64,000 bases of DNA from Bryobacterales bacterium. GTDB taxonomy: Bacteria; Acidobacteriota; Terriglobia; Bryobacterales; UBA6623. Within the stretch, counting starts at the first letter, position 1. Each line of letters begins with the position of its first letter. Position numbers and translations under genes: made by a program. Location of the stretch: the NCBI GenBank assembly GCA_028819255.1, contig JAPPMB010000003.1, positions 102,689 to 166,688 on the forward strand, written 5' to 3'. The notes beneath the pieces are model-generated. The model ran no database searches. It saw only the letters and a program-made list of their open reading frames with translations, and had not been told where the DNA came from. This document shows, piece by piece, positions 18,875 through 29,190 of this stretch.

Positions 18875-20152
18875 GCGGTCGGCGCCTTGGTCCGACGGCG
18901 CGACTCGCCGGTAGAGTTCCAGAGTCTCCCGGGCCATGCGGCCCGAATCGAAGCGCTGCAGGACCGCGTCCCGTCCCCGGATTCCCATGCGTACGGCCTC
19001 TCTCGGATCGTCGGCCAGCTGCTTGAGCATGCCCGCGAGATCGTGGCTATCGCCCGGTGCGAATGTGAGGCCGCCGCCGGTCGCCGACACAAGCTCGGGG
19101 AACACGCCGATCCTCGGCTGAACGACCGGAACGCCAGCCGCGAGCGCCTCAAGGACGTAGAGCCCCTTGGCGGCGCGGTAGTCCGTCGGCACGGAAAAGG
19201 CATCCAAGCCACGTAGAAACTCGATTTTCCGGTCCCGGGAAAGGTACCCGAGATCTTCAAAGCCGAACCGCTCCCGCAGGCTGTCGATGTACGGCTGCGT
19301 CTGCCTGGCCCGCCAGCCGGCCACCCGCAGGCGGACATCGAGGTCCGGTCTCGCCCTGCGCAACTTCCGGACAGCGCTCGCTAATACGGCCAGGCCTTTG
19401 TTCTTCGCCACCCGGGCAAGGAATCCGACATGGAAGCGATCCGACGCCCGGGGCTGACGCGGTCCGAAGCCTTCGATCGAGATTCCCGGAAGGACCGTTT
19501 CCGTGCGGTTCAGAATGTCGCCGAGAATGGGGGCCATCGCCTCGGCCTGGTCATCGCACGACGGGACGAACAGGTCGATGTTGTCTGCGTGACGCCGGAT
19601 CAGGTCGCGACACTCCGATCGATGGGGTTCGGTGAGGCCGTTCAGGAATTCGGCCTCGCCCTGCAGCGAGCAGACGACAGGGACTCCGAACTGAGTCTTG
19701 ACCGGTTCCGCCATGCACGCCAGCATCGAGTTGGTCAGGTGTACGATTTCCGGCCGGATCTCGGTCAGCATCTCCATGAGCTTCGCCATTTCCCGGGAAT
19801 ACGGGCCGTTCGCGCCCTGAAACGTGTCGCGGGTCATGGCACCCAAGTTGGCCGGGTCCGTGTCGACGGCGAAGTTCGACGCCCAGCCCAGCAGCCGCGG
19901 GTGGTCGAGCAGCCGGTCCAGCGCGCCGCTGTTCCGGAAGAAGGAGAATCTGCTCTGCAGGTAGAGGTTGATTCCCCCGAATACGATGCGGCGGTCGCTG
20001 ACGTCCTCCTCGTCCGTCAGAAGCGGCGTATACGCAGGCAGCAGGACCACCTCGTGCCCCAGCCGCGTCAGGGCTGCAGCCAGCGCATTGTCCTTCAGGC
20101 AGTTGGCGCAGATCGTCCCCGCCGCGCCGGCGCCGATGTACGCGATTCTCAA
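18863..20152 (-). CDS. Glycosyltransferase (GT-B fold, group 1/family 4)
   Basis: 429 residues. The C-terminal Rossmann half shows HVGFLARVAKNKGLAVLASA and the nucleotide-sugar contact KGLYVLEALAAGVPVVQP with its conserved glutamate. The N-terminal half begins MRIAYIGAGAAGTICANCLKDNALAAAL and includes HLTNSMLACMA. Donor and acceptor sugars are unknown. The start is a TTG at 20152 preceded by GGGGAT; no ATG is available in a sensible place. Its end overlaps the HAD gene by 12 bp. Confidence 0.9.
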   Translation of the reverse strand: MRIAYIGAGAAGTICANCLKDNALAAALTRLGHEVVLLPAYTPLLTDEEDVSDRRIVFGGINLYLQSRFSFFRNSGALDRLLDHPRLLGWASNFAVDTDPANLGAMTRDTFQGANGPYSREMAKLMEMLTEIRPEIVHLTNSMLACMAEPVKTQFGVPVVCSLQGEAEFLNGLTEPHRSECRDLIRRHADNIDLFVPSCDDQAEAMAPILGDILNRTETVLPGISIEGFGPRQPRASDRFHVGFLARVAKNKGLAVLASAVRKLRRARPDLDVRLRVAGWRARQTQPYIDSLRERFGFEDLGYLSRDRKIEFLRGLDAFSVPTDYRAAKGLYVLEALAAGVPVVQPRIGVFPELVSATGGGLTFAPGDSHDLAGMLKQLADDPREAVRMGIRGRDAVLQRFDSGRMARETLELYRRVAPSDQGADRSED

Positions 20153-20169
20153 TCCAATCCCCGGCGTGG

Positions 20170-20191
20170 GCGCCGGTGTCCAGACCGGCGC
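20170..20191. repeat. Perfect stem-loop between symporter and glycosyltransferase genes
   Basis: GCGCCGGT-GTCCAG-ACCGGCGC has 8-bp arms and a 6-nt loop. No T-run follows on either strand, so it is not a classical intrinsic terminator. It may be an mRNA-stabilising hairpin or a dispersed palindromic repeat. Confidence 0.5.
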
Positions 20192-20221
20192 GGCAACAAC
20201 AATCGTACGCCCCGGACGGGA

Positions 20222-21733
20222 TCACTCCGGAAAGAACTTGCGGATCGTCCGGCCTGAAGGAGGCTTGGTTGCGAGCGAGGTGGCGATGAGCGTGACGGTG
20301 GAGGCCGCCACCATGGTTGCGACGGGAAGCATGCCCGCGAACAAGTACGAGGTGTCTCTTCCGTAGCCGCTGTCATGAAAGAACCACAGCCCCAGCGCAA
20401 CGGTCACGAGAACGCTTGCCATCGCGCCCTGTGCTGTCGCTCTCCGCCAATAGAGAGCTGCGACGGCGACGGGAAACAGGGACGCGTAACCGCTAAAGCA
20501 CCACACCCCCAGCGTGAACACGCTTCGTGGCTCGCTGAGGGAGAACAAGTATGCCGTGGCGGCCACGGCCGCCACGATGAGACGGCCCAAGCGCACCAGC
20601 TGCCCATCGCTGAGCGTTCTGCCCAGCAGGCGAACCGCCACGTCGTTCGTGAACATGGAGCCAATCGCCAGGAATTGGGAGTCGAGCGACGACATGACCG
20701 CCGCTAGGATGCCTGCGCCCAGGATTCCTCCGAGCAGGGGGGATGTCAGCTTTCGGACCATGATCGCCAGCTCGCTGTTGACCGGGGACCCTGGCGGAAC
20801 GACCGCCGAACCGTCGGGCATCACTGCGGCGGTTGCCCAGACGCCGATCAGGACACACGGAAGCCAGACCAGAAGCATGCAGACCGGATGCAGCACGAGC
20901 AGCGGCTTAAACGAGGACGCCGACCGGGCAGTCAGCCAGTGCTGATAGACATGAGGGAACATGCCGATCGAGAGGGGGATGAAGCAGTAGCTGAAGAAGT
21001 GCAGATGCCCGAAGGCATCGCCCCGCACGAGCTTCTCGGGATGGGCCGCCGCCACCGCCTGGGTTGCTGCCTGGGCTCCCCCGAGCTTCGAGGAGATCAC
21101 CAGGAAAGTGGTGATTCCCGTCACGATGAACACCGCGGCCTGGATTGAGTTCGCCCACGCGGCCGCGCGCAGGCCCCCGGCGAAGACGTAGAGCAACACG
21201 ACCGAAGTGATCGCCAGGCCGGTGAGCCACGGCGGGATTCCGCCTGCCGTCGCAGGAAAGGAATCGGGAAATGCGCCCGTCGTGAGGGCCTGCACCACGC
21301 TTCCGGCGCCAAGCAGGCCCACCAGCACATAGGGCACAACCAGACCCGCCAGGACGGGAAAGAGCATCAGCCCGAGCGCCGCACTCTCGTACCTGTCGCG
21401 GAAGAACTGGATCTGCGTGGTGTAGCCGTGCTTCCTGCCCATCGCCCACAGACGCACGCCGGCAAAGCGGAACACCCCCGCATGGACCAGCCCGGACCAC
21501 GAGGCCATCAGTCCGTAGACTCCGATGCCCCTGCGGTACGACTCGCCGGTACTTCCGACCAGAGAGAACGCCGTCATCGCCGTTCCGAAGACAGAGAGCA
21601 TGAGCAGCACGGGACCGATCGACCGGCTCGCCAGGAAGAAGTCCTGCGCCGTCCTGCGAAACGCCCGGTTGCTCAGGAGGCCGACGGCGATGAGAACGAC
21701 TAGGTACGCGCAGATGACTGCGAACTGGGTCAC
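20222..21733 (-). CDS. Sodium:solute symporter (SSS family)
   Basis: 503 residues with about 13 predicted membrane segments. Family signs are the N-terminal AQDFFLASRSIGPVLLMLSVFGTAMTA-like stretch, GWL-type segment 3 and the ILAAVMSSLDSQFLAIGSMFTND signature near residue 350. It imports a solute, probably an organic acid, vitamin or sugar, with Na+. GTG 21733 overlaps the end of the DUF3311 gene by 4 bp; that small-protein/symporter pairing resembles yhdT-panF and supports co-function. Confidence 0.93.
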   Translation of the reverse strand: MTQFAVICAYLVVLIAVGLLSNRAFRRTAQDFFLASRSIGPVLLMLSVFGTAMTAFSLVGSTGESYRRGIGVYGLMASWSGLVHAGVFRFAGVRLWAMGRKHGYTTQIQFFRDRYESAALGLMLFPVLAGLVVPYVLVGLLGAGSVVQALTTGAFPDSFPATAGGIPPWLTGLAITSVVLLYVFAGGLRAAAWANSIQAAVFIVTGITTFLVISSKLGGAQAATQAVAAAHPEKLVRGDAFGHLHFFSYCFIPLSIGMFPHVYQHWLTARSASSFKPLLVLHPVCMLLVWLPCVLIGVWATAAVMPDGSAVVPPGSPVNSELAIMVRKLTSPLLGGILGAGILAAVMSSLDSQFLAIGSMFTNDVAVRLLGRTLSDGQLVRLGRLIVAAVAATAYLFSLSEPRSVFTLGVWCFSGYASLFPVAVAALYWRRATAQGAMASVLVTVALGLWFFHDSGYGRDTSYLFAGMLPVATMVAASTVTLIATSLATKPPSGRTIRKFFPE

Positions 21734-21972
21734 CGTGCGCGGCCCTCAAGGCTGTCGGCTGTCGGCTCGTTGGGTGACAAACGCTCGTCTTCGGTCCAGG
21801 CAAACCGGCACACGGCTGCCCAGAGCCCAGCAGTGGCAATCGAGTATCCGGCGTGGTAGGCCAGGCCGGCGGGCAGGAAGCCGAGGACGAGCCGGGAATC
21901 GTTCCACAGCCATAGGTCGTGGTGCAGCAGGATGAACGCCGCAATCGCAGCGAAGGGAATCGTCGCCTTCAT
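21730..21972 (-). CDS. DUF3311 small membrane protein
   Basis: 80 residues with two membrane segments. FILLHHDLWLWNDSRLVLGFLPAGLAYHAGYS is the DUF3311 pattern (helix, aromatic loop, then GFLPxGLxYH). It overlaps the symporter start by 4 bp and is its presumed accessory subunit. I prefer ATG 21972; a longer frame to a TTG at 22038 would overlap the DUF1501 gene by 23 bp. The tail of about 30 residues is polar. Confidence 0.85.
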   Translation of the reverse strand: MKATIPFAAIAAFILLHHDLWLWNDSRLVLGFLPAGLAYHAGYSIATAGLWAAVCRFAWTEDERLSPNEPTADSLEGRAR

Positions 21973-22015
21973 CAGAGAAACCAGGACTTCGGGGCGCGGG
22001 TGGTTCGCCGTCGCG

Positions 22016-23449
22016 CTATGCGAGGGCCTTCCTGACAAGGTTGCCGTGCACGTCGGTGAGGCGGAAGTGGCGGCCCTGGTACTTGAACGTGAGTTTCTCG
22101 TGGTCGATTCCCATCAGATGGAGGATCGTGGCGTGGAGATCGTGCACGTGCACCGGATCCTCAACGATGTTGTAGCTGAATTCGTCGGTGCGTCCGATGG
22201 CCGTGCCCGGCTCGATGCCTGCACCCGCCATCCACATCGTGAAGCAGCGAGGATGATGGTCGCGGCCGTAGTTGTCGGAGGTCAGCTTTCCCTGGCTGTA
22301 GACCGTGCGTCCGAACTCGCCGCCCCACACGACCAACGTGTCTTCGAGCATCCCCCGCTGCGCCAGATCCTGCACCAGCCCGGCCGAGGGCTGGTCCGTG
22401 TCGGCACACTGCTTGCGGATCTGCCCGGGAAGGTCCGTGTGCTGGTCCCAGCCCCGGTGGAAGAGTTGGACGTAGCGCACGTCGCGCTCCAGCAGTCTCC
22501 TCGCCAGAAGGCAATTCGCTGCGTAGGTCCCGGGCTTGCGGGAGTCCGGCCCGTAGAGCTTGAAGGTCGACTCCGGCTCCTTCGACAAATCCGTCAGCTC
22601 CGGCACCGAGGATTGCATGCGGAATGCCATCTCGTATTGGGAAATGCGTGTCAGGATCTCGGGGTCGCCGAAGTCCCTGTAGCGGATTGCATTGAGTTGC
22701 CCGAGATCGTCGAGAAAGCGCCGCCGGGCGGCCCGGTCTACACCGCTGGGATCCGACAGGTAAAGGACCGGATCGCCGGTGGACCGAAACTTGACACCCT
22801 GGTAGCGGGTCGGCAGGAACCCGCTGCCCCACAGCCGATCGTAAAGGGGCTGACCGTTGCGACCGCTTCCCGCGGAGACCATGACCACGAATCCGGGCAG
22901 GTCCCGGTTCTCGCTGCCCAGCCCATAGGAGATCCAGGCCCCGATCGAGGGCCTGCCTGCGAGCTGTGCTCCAGTCTGGAAGAAGGTGACGGCGGGATCG
23001 TGGTTGATCGCCTCAGTGTGCACCGACCTCACGATGCACAGGCGGTCGGCGATCGCAGCCGTGTGAGGCAGCAGCTCACTGATCCAGGCTCCCGACTCCC
23101 CGTGCTGCTGGAACTGGAACATGGAGGGAGCGATCGGAAACGTCGTTTGAGTGGCCGTCATCGCGGTCAGCCGCTGGCCTTGCCGCACCGAGTCAGGCAG
23201 GTCCTCGCCTCGCAGGCGCTCCAGTTCGGGCTTGTAGTCGAACATGTCGATCTGCGATGGGGCGCCAGACTGAAACAGGTAGACCACGCGCTTCGCCTTG
23301 GGAGCGAAGTGGGGCATGCCTGGCAGGCCGCCCGAAGGCAGTTCCTCGGCCATGAGGTCGGCAAGTGCGGCAATGCCCAAACCGTACGCACTCCTGCCAA
23401 AGAAATGCCGGCGGGTGCCGCGCTGGGACCACAGTTTCGCGAGTGCCAT
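22016..23449 (-). CDS. DUF1501 family protein (sulfatase-like fold), Tat-type N-terminus
   Basis: 477 residues from ATG 23449. The twin-arginine segment [20 protein letters not shown] is followed by [32 protein letters not shown] and [14 protein letters not shown], all typical of DUF1501. Such proteins are common in planctomycetes and acidobacteria beside cytochrome/DUF1549/DUF1553 proteins, as here; their reaction is not known. An ATG at 23470 would add seven residues, but it coincides with a TATAAT (23469-23474) that looks like a -10 box, so I take the inner start. Confidence 0.92.
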   Translation of the reverse strand: MALAKLWSQRGTRRHFFGRSAYGLGIAALADLMAEELPSGGLPGMPHFAPKAKRVVYLFQSGAPSQIDMFDYKPELERLRGEDLPDSVRQGQRLTAMTATQTTFPIAPSMFQFQQHGESGAWISELLPHTAAIADRLCIVRSVHTEAINHDPAVTFFQTGAQLAGRPSIGAWISYGLGSENRDLPGFVVMVSAGSGRNGQPLYDRLWGSGFLPTRYQGVKFRSTGDPVLYLSDPSGVDRAARRRFLDDLGQLNAIRYRDFGDPEILTRISQYEMAFRMQSSVPELTDLSKEPESTFKLYGPDSRKPGTYAANCLLARRLLERDVRYVQLFHRGWDQHTDLPGQIRKQCADTDQPSAGLVQDLAQRGMLEDTLVVWGGEFGRTVYSQGKLTSDNYGRDHHPRCFTMWMAGAGIEPGTAIGRTDEFSYNIVEDPVHVHDLHATILHLMGIDHEKLTFKYQGRHFRLTDVHGNLVRKALA

Positions 23450-23468
23450 AGGAGTCGAGTCCGAGACC

Positions 23469-23474
23469 ATTATA
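23469..23474 (-). promoter_or_regulatory. Putative -10 box (TATAAT) of the DUF1501 gene
   Basis: Consensus TATAAT in the 13-bp gap after the PSD1 stop. It may give this gene its own short-leader transcript starting near 23462, besides read-through. Confidence 0.35.
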
Positions 23475-23483
23475 GGTACCCAG

Positions 23484-26400
23484 CTACTCCTTGGTGATCG
23501 TCTCGTCCAAGTTGAGCACGAGGCTCGCCATCATCGAGTAGGCGGCCATCTCCGGGTCAGTGACGCTTGCCGGTGTTGCTGGCCGACTCTCGCCGAGCAT
23601 CGACTGGGCGGCGTCCGGATCGGTTCGGAACCGGTCCAAATGGTATCCGAAGCCCGAGGCTAGGATCGTTTGCTCGGACTCGGTGGGCCTTCGGGCCGTC
23701 GCCAGTCGGAACATGCGACCCAGGCGCTCTTCTCGGCCCTCGCCCGATTCCCGCAGCGCACGGGCTGCCAGTGCCATGGAACTCTCCATATAGGCGGCGT
23801 CGTTCATCCGGTTGAGCGCCTGCAAGGGTGTGTTGGTCCGCACGCTGCGGACCGTACAGGCCTCCCGGCCGGCCGAATCGAACAGCATCATGGACGGAGG
23901 AGGCACCGCCCTCTTCCAGAACGTGTAGAGGCTCCGGCGATAAAGGTCGCCGCCCTCACCGACCGTGTAGTCCTCGCCGCCCGCCAGTTCCGTCCAAAGG
24001 CCTGCGGGCTGGTACGGTCTCACCGATGGTCCCCCGACCGTGTCGACCAGGAGGCCCGATACCGTGAGACTGAGATCGCGCACCGCCTCCGCTGGCAGCC
24101 GCAGCCGAGGGCCGCGGGCAAACAGCCGGTTGCCGGGATCAGCTGCCAGCAGATCCGGGCGAATTCGCGAGGATTGCCGGTACGCCGCGCTCATGACAAT
24201 CGTCCTGACCAGCGACTTGAGATCCCAGCCTGACTCCATGAACTCAACCGCCAGCCAGTCGAGAAGTTCCGGATGGGTCGGCCACGCGCCCTGCGAGCCG
24301 AAATCCTCGGCAGTCTCGACGATTCCCGTGCCCCAGAGCATCTGCCAGACGCGGTTGACGGTGACCCTGGCCGTGAGCGGGTTGTCGCGGGACACCAGCC
24401 AGCGAGCGAAGTCGAGCCTGCTGCCGGGATCGTGGCCGGACAGCGCGGCGGGCAGTCCGGGCATGACCTGCTCGGCCGGCGAGTCGTAGGCCCCTCGATC
24501 GAGCCGGAACGTGTTCCGGCGCGGCGTCATTTCCTGCATGACCATCACCGTGGGGACGGAGTCAGCGTACTTCTTCCGCTGCTGTTCCAGATCACGGATT
24601 CTGAGGGTCAGCTCTGTCAGCTCCGCCGGTCCGGAGGTGTTGTAGTACGCCGCGTCCAGCTTGTCCGATTCGGTGGCGTTGCGGTCCCAACCGGCGAGTT
24701 CGGCAATCGCGTCCAGGCTCCTGCCGACGCCCGCCACCGCGATCTCGGAGGGTGCCAGCGCCCGGCCATAGACCAGCAACCTCCTGATCTCACCCTGGTA
24801 TTCGAGGCCAAGTCCGCGGCCCACGCGGAGCGGCTCCTTCGACTTGATCTCCTGGTTCATCTCGTCCCGAATGACGTTGACCTCGGCGGGCTGGCCGTTC
24901 AGATAGATCCTCAGGCCCGATGCCAGCCGAGTTCCGTCGTACGTGAATGCCACGTGCTGCCACTCGCCAAGCCGGATCGAGTCCTTGCTCTCCAGCCGCA
25001 GGCAGTCGTCCAGCCACCGGTTGACGAGATTGACCTGCACCTTGCCGTTCCGCAGGTACAGACCCCATCCCGGATTGCCCTGAGTGTCGTCCTCGGCGAG
25101 CACGTGCCGGGTCTTCGCGATGATGGCGCCGTCCGGCTTTGCCGGCCGGATCCACGCCGAGACGCTGAACCGGTCGTAGAATCCGAAATTCGCCTGGTCG
25201 CCAAGATCGATGAACTCTCCTTCCGCGAACGAGTGTTCCGGCGGTTTCGGGTCTCGGGAGCCCTCCGGGAACGCCACGGTCAGATCCCTGGAGTCGATCC
25301 AGTCGGCAGGCCTCCCGATCAGCGAGCGCTCCCATTCGCGTCTCGCCTCTGCTCCGTTTGCGACCAGGCGCCTGTGGAGTTCGCGCAGGCCGGCCAGTTC
25401 GGCTGCCATCCTCGACAGCCGCTCTTCCTGCGGTGGCGTGGGGGCCTTGATGAAGGGAGGGGAATTGCCGTACTTGAACGCCTTGCCCTTCTCGGGAACA
25501 TTGTTGAAGTACGCGAAGAGCTCATAGTACTCCTTCTGCGTGATTGGATCGTACTTGTGGTCGTGGCAGCGGGCGCAGCCCACGGTCAGGCCGAGCCAGA
25601 CCGTCGAGGTTGTGTCGACGCGGTCCACGACGTACTCCACGGCGTACTCGGCGTCGACGATCCCCCCCTCGCCGTTTCCGCGATGGTTGCGATTGAAGCC
25701 CGTTGCGATGACCTGGTTCAACGTCGCGTCCGGGATCATGTCGCCGGCCAGCTGCTCGACGGAGAAGTCGTCGAACGGCTTGTTGGAATTGAAGGAATCG
25801 ATGACCCAGTCCCGCCACCTCCACATGTCCCGCTCGGCGTCGGTCTGGTAGCCGTTCGTGTCGGCGTAGCGGGCGGCGTCCAGCCAGCGGACCGCCATGC
25901 GTTCGCCGTAGCGAGGAGACGAGAGGAGCCTGTCAACCAGCGTCTCGTACCCCTTGGAGGGGTCGGAAAGGATTGCGTCGACCTCGGCGAGATGGGGGGG
26001 CGAGCCAGTCAGGTCGAGGCTGACCCGCCTGGCGAGAGTTTCCGGCGATGCCGGTGGGGACGGCGAGAGCCCCTCGCGCTCCAGCCGGCGGAGGACGAAG
26101 CTGTCAACCGGATTCACCGGCCGGCCGGGATGTCGGTTCGCGGGAGCGGCGGGCCGCTCAGGGGGAAGAAATGCCCAGTGGCCCTGCCATTCCGCCCCCT
26201 GCTCGATCCAACTCCGGATCAGCCGCACCTCGCGGTCGGCCAGTGGCTCGTGGCCGAGAGCGGCCGGTGGCATGCGACGGGCCGGATCTTCCGTCGAGAC
26301 CCGCAGGTACAACTCGCTTGTGTCAGGGCTGCCCGGAGCGACTGCCTTGCGACCGACCGCCAGCGTTGCGGTTGTTCCCTCCTCCGTGTCCAGTCTCAGG

Positions 26401-26561
26401 CTTGTCATCCGCTTCGCCTCGTCGGGACCGTGGCAGGCGAAGCAGTTCTCCGAAAGGATCGGCCGGATGTCGCGGTTGAACACGACCTCGCCCTCGCCGG
26501 AAGCGGCGGGCGCCGAAGCGAGCATCAGGATCAGGGTGAACGCAGGAACCAGGAACCGCAT
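23484..26561 (-). CDS. Exported PSD1-type cytochrome protein (PSCyt1-DUF1549-LamG-DUF1553)
   Basis: 1025 residues with a signal peptide. A c-type haem motif CFACHGPDE lies at about residues 42-50 (PSCyt1 domain), followed by DUF1549 ([32 protein letters not shown]), an inserted LamG/concanavalin-like domain at about 440-620 ([14 protein letters not shown]) and DUF1553 at the C-terminus ([33 protein letters not shown]). The second CxxCH (CARCH) could bind another haem. It is the usual partner of a DUF1501 protein, encoded 34 bp downstream, and the LamG domain suggests polysaccharide binding. A TATAAT lies 11 nt before ATG 26561. Confidence 0.93.
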   Translation of the reverse strand: MRFLVPAFTLILMLASAPAASGEGEVVFNRDIRPILSENCFACHGPDEAKRMTSLRLDTEEGTTATLAVGRKAVAPGSPDTSELYLRVSTEDPARRMPPAALGHEPLADREVRLIRSWIEQGAEWQGHWAFLPPERPAAPANRHPGRPVNPVDSFVLRRLEREGLSPSPPASPETLARRVSLDLTGSPPHLAEVDAILSDPSKGYETLVDRLLSSPRYGERMAVRWLDAARYADTNGYQTDAERDMWRWRDWVIDSFNSNKPFDDFSVEQLAGDMIPDATLNQVIATGFNRNHRGNGEGGIVDAEYAVEYVVDRVDTTSTVWLGLTVGCARCHDHKYDPITQKEYYELFAYFNNVPEKGKAFKYGNSPPFIKAPTPPQEERLSRMAAELAGLRELHRRLVANGAEARREWERSLIGRPADWIDSRDLTVAFPEGSRDPKPPEHSFAEGEFIDLGDQANFGFYDRFSVSAWIRPAKPDGAIIAKTRHVLAEDDTQGNPGWGLYLRNGKVQVNLVNRWLDDCLRLESKDSIRLGEWQHVAFTYDGTRLASGLRIYLNGQPAEVNVIRDEMNQEIKSKEPLRVGRGLGLEYQGEIRRLLVYGRALAPSEIAVAGVGRSLDAIAELAGWDRNATESDKLDAAYYNTSGPAELTELTLRIRDLEQQRKKYADSVPTVMVMQEMTPRRNTFRLDRGAYDSPAEQVMPGLPAALSGHDPGSRLDFARWLVSRDNPLTARVTVNRVWQMLWGTGIVETAEDFGSQGAWPTHPELLDWLAVEFMESGWDLKSLVRTIVMSAAYRQSSRIRPDLLAADPGNRLFARGPRLRLPAEAVRDLSLTVSGLLVDTVGGPSVRPYQPAGLWTELAGGEDYTVGEGGDLYRRSLYTFWKRAVPPPSMMLFDSAGREACTVRSVRTNTPLQALNRMNDAAYMESSMALAARALRESGEGREERLGRMFRLATARRPTESEQTILASGFGYHLDRFRTDPDAAQSMLGESRPATPASVTDPEMAAYSMMASLVLNLDETITKE

Positions 26562-26572
26562 GTTTGCTTGCG

Positions 26573-26578
26573 ATTATA
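26573..26578 (-). promoter_or_regulatory. Putative -10 box (TATAAT) of the PSD1 gene
   Basis: Consensus TATAAT, 11 nt before ATG 26561, predicting a leader of about 4-5 nt. Confidence 0.4.
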
Positions 26579-26667
26579 AGGTCTGGCGGGCCAGCGGGGA
26601 ATGCCCGAGGCCGGTCTCTCGAATCCCGCCACGCCGGAATCCGCCCCCCTGGGGAACATTCCGCAGG

Positions 26668-27198
26668 TCACATCAACTTCGGCGCTCCGCTCCGCGAGAT
26701 CAGCACGACCGCATGTGCCTCGGCGAGCTCGCCGGCCCCGACCGGGCCCACCCCCTCTCCGGTCTTCGCCTTCAGGCCGACCAGCTTCGGATCAACACCA
26801 AGCATCGCGGCCACGCTTTCCAGGATCTGGGCCCGAAATGGAGAGATTCTCGGCTGCTCGAGGACAATGACCGCATCGACGTTCACGACGCGCCAGCCGT
26901 AACTGTCGAGGAGTTCGACTGCGTGCCTCACAAACACGCTGCTGTCGGCGTCCTTCCACTGGGGGTCTGACGGCGGAAACAGCTCGCCGATGTCGCCTTG
27001 GCCGGCGGCCCCCAGGATCGCGTCGGTGATCGCGTGGAGGAGGACATCGGCGTCCGAATGTCCGAGCAGGCCCTTCTCCGCCGGAATCCGCACTCCGCCA
27101 AGCACGAGCTTCCGTCCGGGGGCCAGCCGGTGGGAGTCGTATCCGATCCCCACACGGGTCTCGGGAATCTCAAACCCGACGATCGGAGGCGGTTTCAC
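26668..27198 (-). CDS. ispF: 2-C-methyl-D-erythritol 2,4-cyclodiphosphate synthase
   Basis: 176 residues. Metal ligands are in GIGYDSHRL and GHSDADVLLHAITDAILGAA; the C-terminal AKTGEGVGPVGAGELAEAHAVVL is conserved. It closes the cyclic diphosphate in the MEP isoprenoid pathway. GTG 27198 overlaps the end of ispD by 29 bp; an internal start would be needed to avoid the overlap, and RVGIGYDSH could follow a later one, so the first 14 residues are uncertain. Confidence 0.95.
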   Translation of the reverse strand: MKPPPIVGFEIPETRVGIGYDSHRLAPGRKLVLGGVRIPAEKGLLGHSDADVLLHAITDAILGAAGQGDIGELFPPSDPQWKDADSSVFVRHAVELLDSYGWRVVNVDAVIVLEQPRISPFRAQILESVAAMLGVDPKLVGLKAKTGEGVGPVGAGELAEAHAVVLISRSGAPKLM

Positions 27199-27901
27199 GG
27201 TTCTCCTGCTCGAGATACAGCTGCGCGAGCGCCATGTGGTGCGGCCCCGTGATCTTGATGTTCCGCTCGCTGCCGCGCATCAGGTAGACATCTTCATTGA
27301 GATGCTCGACCAGGCTTGCCTCGTCCGTGCCCACGAATCCGTCCTGCCTCGCCTTCTCAAACGCGCGTGAGAGCAGGTCGAAAGCGAAGACCTGAGGGGT
27401 CTGGACCAGCATGATCCTCTCGCGGGGCAGCGTCGCCTGCACGACCCTCCGGCTTACCTGCTTGACGGTCTCCTCGGCGGGCATGCCCAGAATCACGGCG
27501 CGGTGGACCTCCGCTTTCCGAATGGCGTCCTCGACAAGCCGGACCGGGATGAACGGGCGGACCCCGTCATGCACGACGACGAGGTCGGTCTCTTCCGAGA
27601 GGGCGTCCACGCAGCGGCCCACGGATTCCTGGCGGTTGCGTCCTCCGGCCAGGATGCGGACCCTGCCGGACCCGCCAGTGCCGGGCAGCATTGCCCGCGC
27701 ACTTTCCTCACTGCCCTCGGGCACGGCAACCAGGATTTCGCGAATGCTGTCAACAGCGAGGAACTTGCTGACGGTCAGAGCCAGAATCGGCGTTCCGCCC
27801 ACCTTCATGAACTGTTTTCGGGTGCTGCCGTAGCGCTTGCCGGCGGCTTTGCCCATGCGGGTCCCCAAGCCGGCCGCCGGAACGATGGCCGAAACGTTCA
27901 T
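27170..27901 (-). CDS. ispD: 2-C-methyl-D-erythritol 4-phosphate cytidylyltransferase
   Basis: 243 residues. The nucleotide-binding N-terminus AIVPAAGLGTRMG and VVHDGVRPFIP are the family marks; KRYGSTRKQFMKVGG carries the catalytic lysine region. It makes CDP-methylerythritol in the MEP pathway. ispD and ispF overlap and are surely co-transcribed. GATAAT stands 8 nt before ATG 27901. Confidence 0.95.
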   Translation of the reverse strand: MNVSAIVPAAGLGTRMGKAAGKRYGSTRKQFMKVGGTPILALTVSKFLAVDSIREILVAVPEGSEESARAMLPGTGGSGRVRILAGGRNRQESVGRCVDALSEETDLVVVHDGVRPFIPVRLVEDAIRKAEVHRAVILGMPAEETVKQVSRRVVQATLPRERIMLVQTPQVFAFDLLSRAFEKARQDGFVGTDEASLVEHLNEDVYLMRGSERNIKITGPHHMALAQLYLEQENRETASDRRV

Positions 27902-27909
27902 GCTTCCAC

Positions 27910-27915
27910 ATTATC
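27910..27915 (-). promoter_or_regulatory. Putative -10 box (GATAAT) of ispDF
   Basis: GATAAT, 8 nt before ATG 27901, predicting a 1-2 nt leader. GGAAGC also lies in the gap and could act as a weak Shine-Dalgarno only if transcription starts further upstream. Confidence 0.35.
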
Positions 27916-27974
27916 GCCCACCAGGCCCGATCGTTTGCCGGTCGTCCTCCCTGCGGGCGAGTGGCCGGTCGTCG

Positions 27975-28868
27975 CTAAGACTCCAGGGCCTGCTTGCAGT
28001 AAGCGAAGCACCTGGTCATTTCCTGGACCGTATCCTCGCCCTTGTACTCGTACTCGATGTTGGCGGGGATATCGTACTTGTTGTCCCGCAGGAGCACCAG
28101 CACCTCTCGAATGGGGGTGTCTCCCTCACCGAAGGCAACGTTCTCGCCCTGGTTGGACCTGCGGTCCTTGAGATGCAGCGCGACGATCCTGTCGTGATGT
28201 TGCTTGACGTAGTCGACCGGGTCGAATCCGGCCGCGACGAAGTGCCCGATGTCAAGATTGACCGCAATGAACTCGTTGCCCTCGGCGGCGGCGGCGAAAT
28301 CGTCCGGAGTAGCGTACTGGTTCTCGCGAATGCGCGAATGATTGTGCATTCCGACAAGCATCCCGTAGCGCTTTGCGGCGGCATTGACCCGGTTTGCCAC
28401 GCTGACAGTCCCGGATGCGGTAATCACCTTCGCACCCATCGCCTTCGCCATTTCGAAGCCGCGCGCGATCTCCTCGTCTGTGAAGTCGTCCCGGAAGCTG
28501 TAGTTCAGAGCGTTGAGTGCGATGCCGGCCTCGTGGAACTTCGTGCCGATCTCCTCGAACTTGCTCAGGGGCGTTTCCAGGCGATAGGCGCGCAGCTTCT
28601 CGCGGCCGTTCTTGGCTCTCCTCGACTCGCGGAGCGGCTCGATGTGGCCGCTCCAAAGCTCGCACGAGCCGATGCCGATCATCTTCATCCCATCGATCGC
28701 CGCGTCCAGAGGCCGGTCGCGAAAGCTGTAGCTCTGGGCCCCAATCGTGACTCCGTTGAACGTGGAGTTGATCATCTCGTGCGCCAGGACACCTCCGGAA
28801 AGAGCGCTCGCGACGCCTGTCGCAAGCATGTTCCGAAGGAAATCCCGGCGTCTCGTTTCTTGGTCCAT
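27975..28868 (-). CDS. Sugar phosphate isomerase/epimerase-like TIM barrel, Tat-exported
   Basis: 297 residues. The N-terminus MDQETRRRDFLRNMLATGVA is a twin-arginine signal, so the folded protein is probably exported. The body is a xylose-isomerase-like TIM barrel: CELWSGHIEP, ITASGTVS, GMHNHSRI, NLDIGHFVAAG and ALHLKDR provide the His/Glu/Asp metal ligands expected. Substrate unknown; such enzymes act on sugars or inositols. GGGAGG precedes ATG 28868; a TTG at 28871 is an alternative start. A cytoplasmic relative is encoded divergently at 29191. Confidence 0.9.
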   Translation of the reverse strand: MDQETRRRDFLRNMLATGVASALSGGVLAHEMINSTFNGVTIGAQSYSFRDRPLDAAIDGMKMIGIGSCELWSGHIEPLRESRRAKNGREKLRAYRLETPLSKFEEIGTKFHEAGIALNALNYSFRDDFTDEEIARGFEMAKAMGAKVITASGTVSVANRVNAAAKRYGMLVGMHNHSRIRENQYATPDDFAAAAEGNEFIAVNLDIGHFVAAGFDPVDYVKQHHDRIVALHLKDRRSNQGENVAFGEGDTPIREVLVLLRDNKYDIPANIEYEYKGEDTVQEMTRCFAYCKQALES

Positions 28869-29178
28869 CAAGCCTCCCTAGGCTACCAGTGTCCCACAAC
28901 CCTAGGACCGGCCTCACGCCCTTCGCAACCGCCTCCTCGCGGCACCGTTGCAAGCGGGCGCATCGATCTTCCAGTGCCCTGCAGCCCCTGTCTAAAGCAA
29001 CTTGGCGGCGGCCGCCGGTCCCGACCCCGCCGGCCGGGGCCGGCTGTGCCCGAGCCTGCCCATGTCAGGGCCTCTGGCGCTGCTTTGCCCAGGCCGCGGC
29101 GGACCGCCGGCACGTACCTGCGGGAACACGCATCCGGACATGCAGTGGCGGGACGGGGTCGATCGATTGGACTTCCAG

Positions 29179-29184
29179 TAGAGT
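29179..29184 (+). promoter_or_regulatory. Putative -10 box (TAGAGT) of the second TIM-barrel gene
   Basis: TAGAGT with a 6-nt gap to ATG 29191; no Shine-Dalgarno sequence in between. Confidence 0.45.
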
Positions 29185-29190
29185 AGTCGC

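Noticed and set aside
20170..20191. Intrinsic terminator after the symporter gene
   Set aside because: The stem is perfect, but no T-run follows on either strand.
24273..26579. 768-residue open frame on the plus strand
   Set aside because: It is antisense to the PSD1 gene, has no domain, and its composition is that of a G+C-driven shadow frame.
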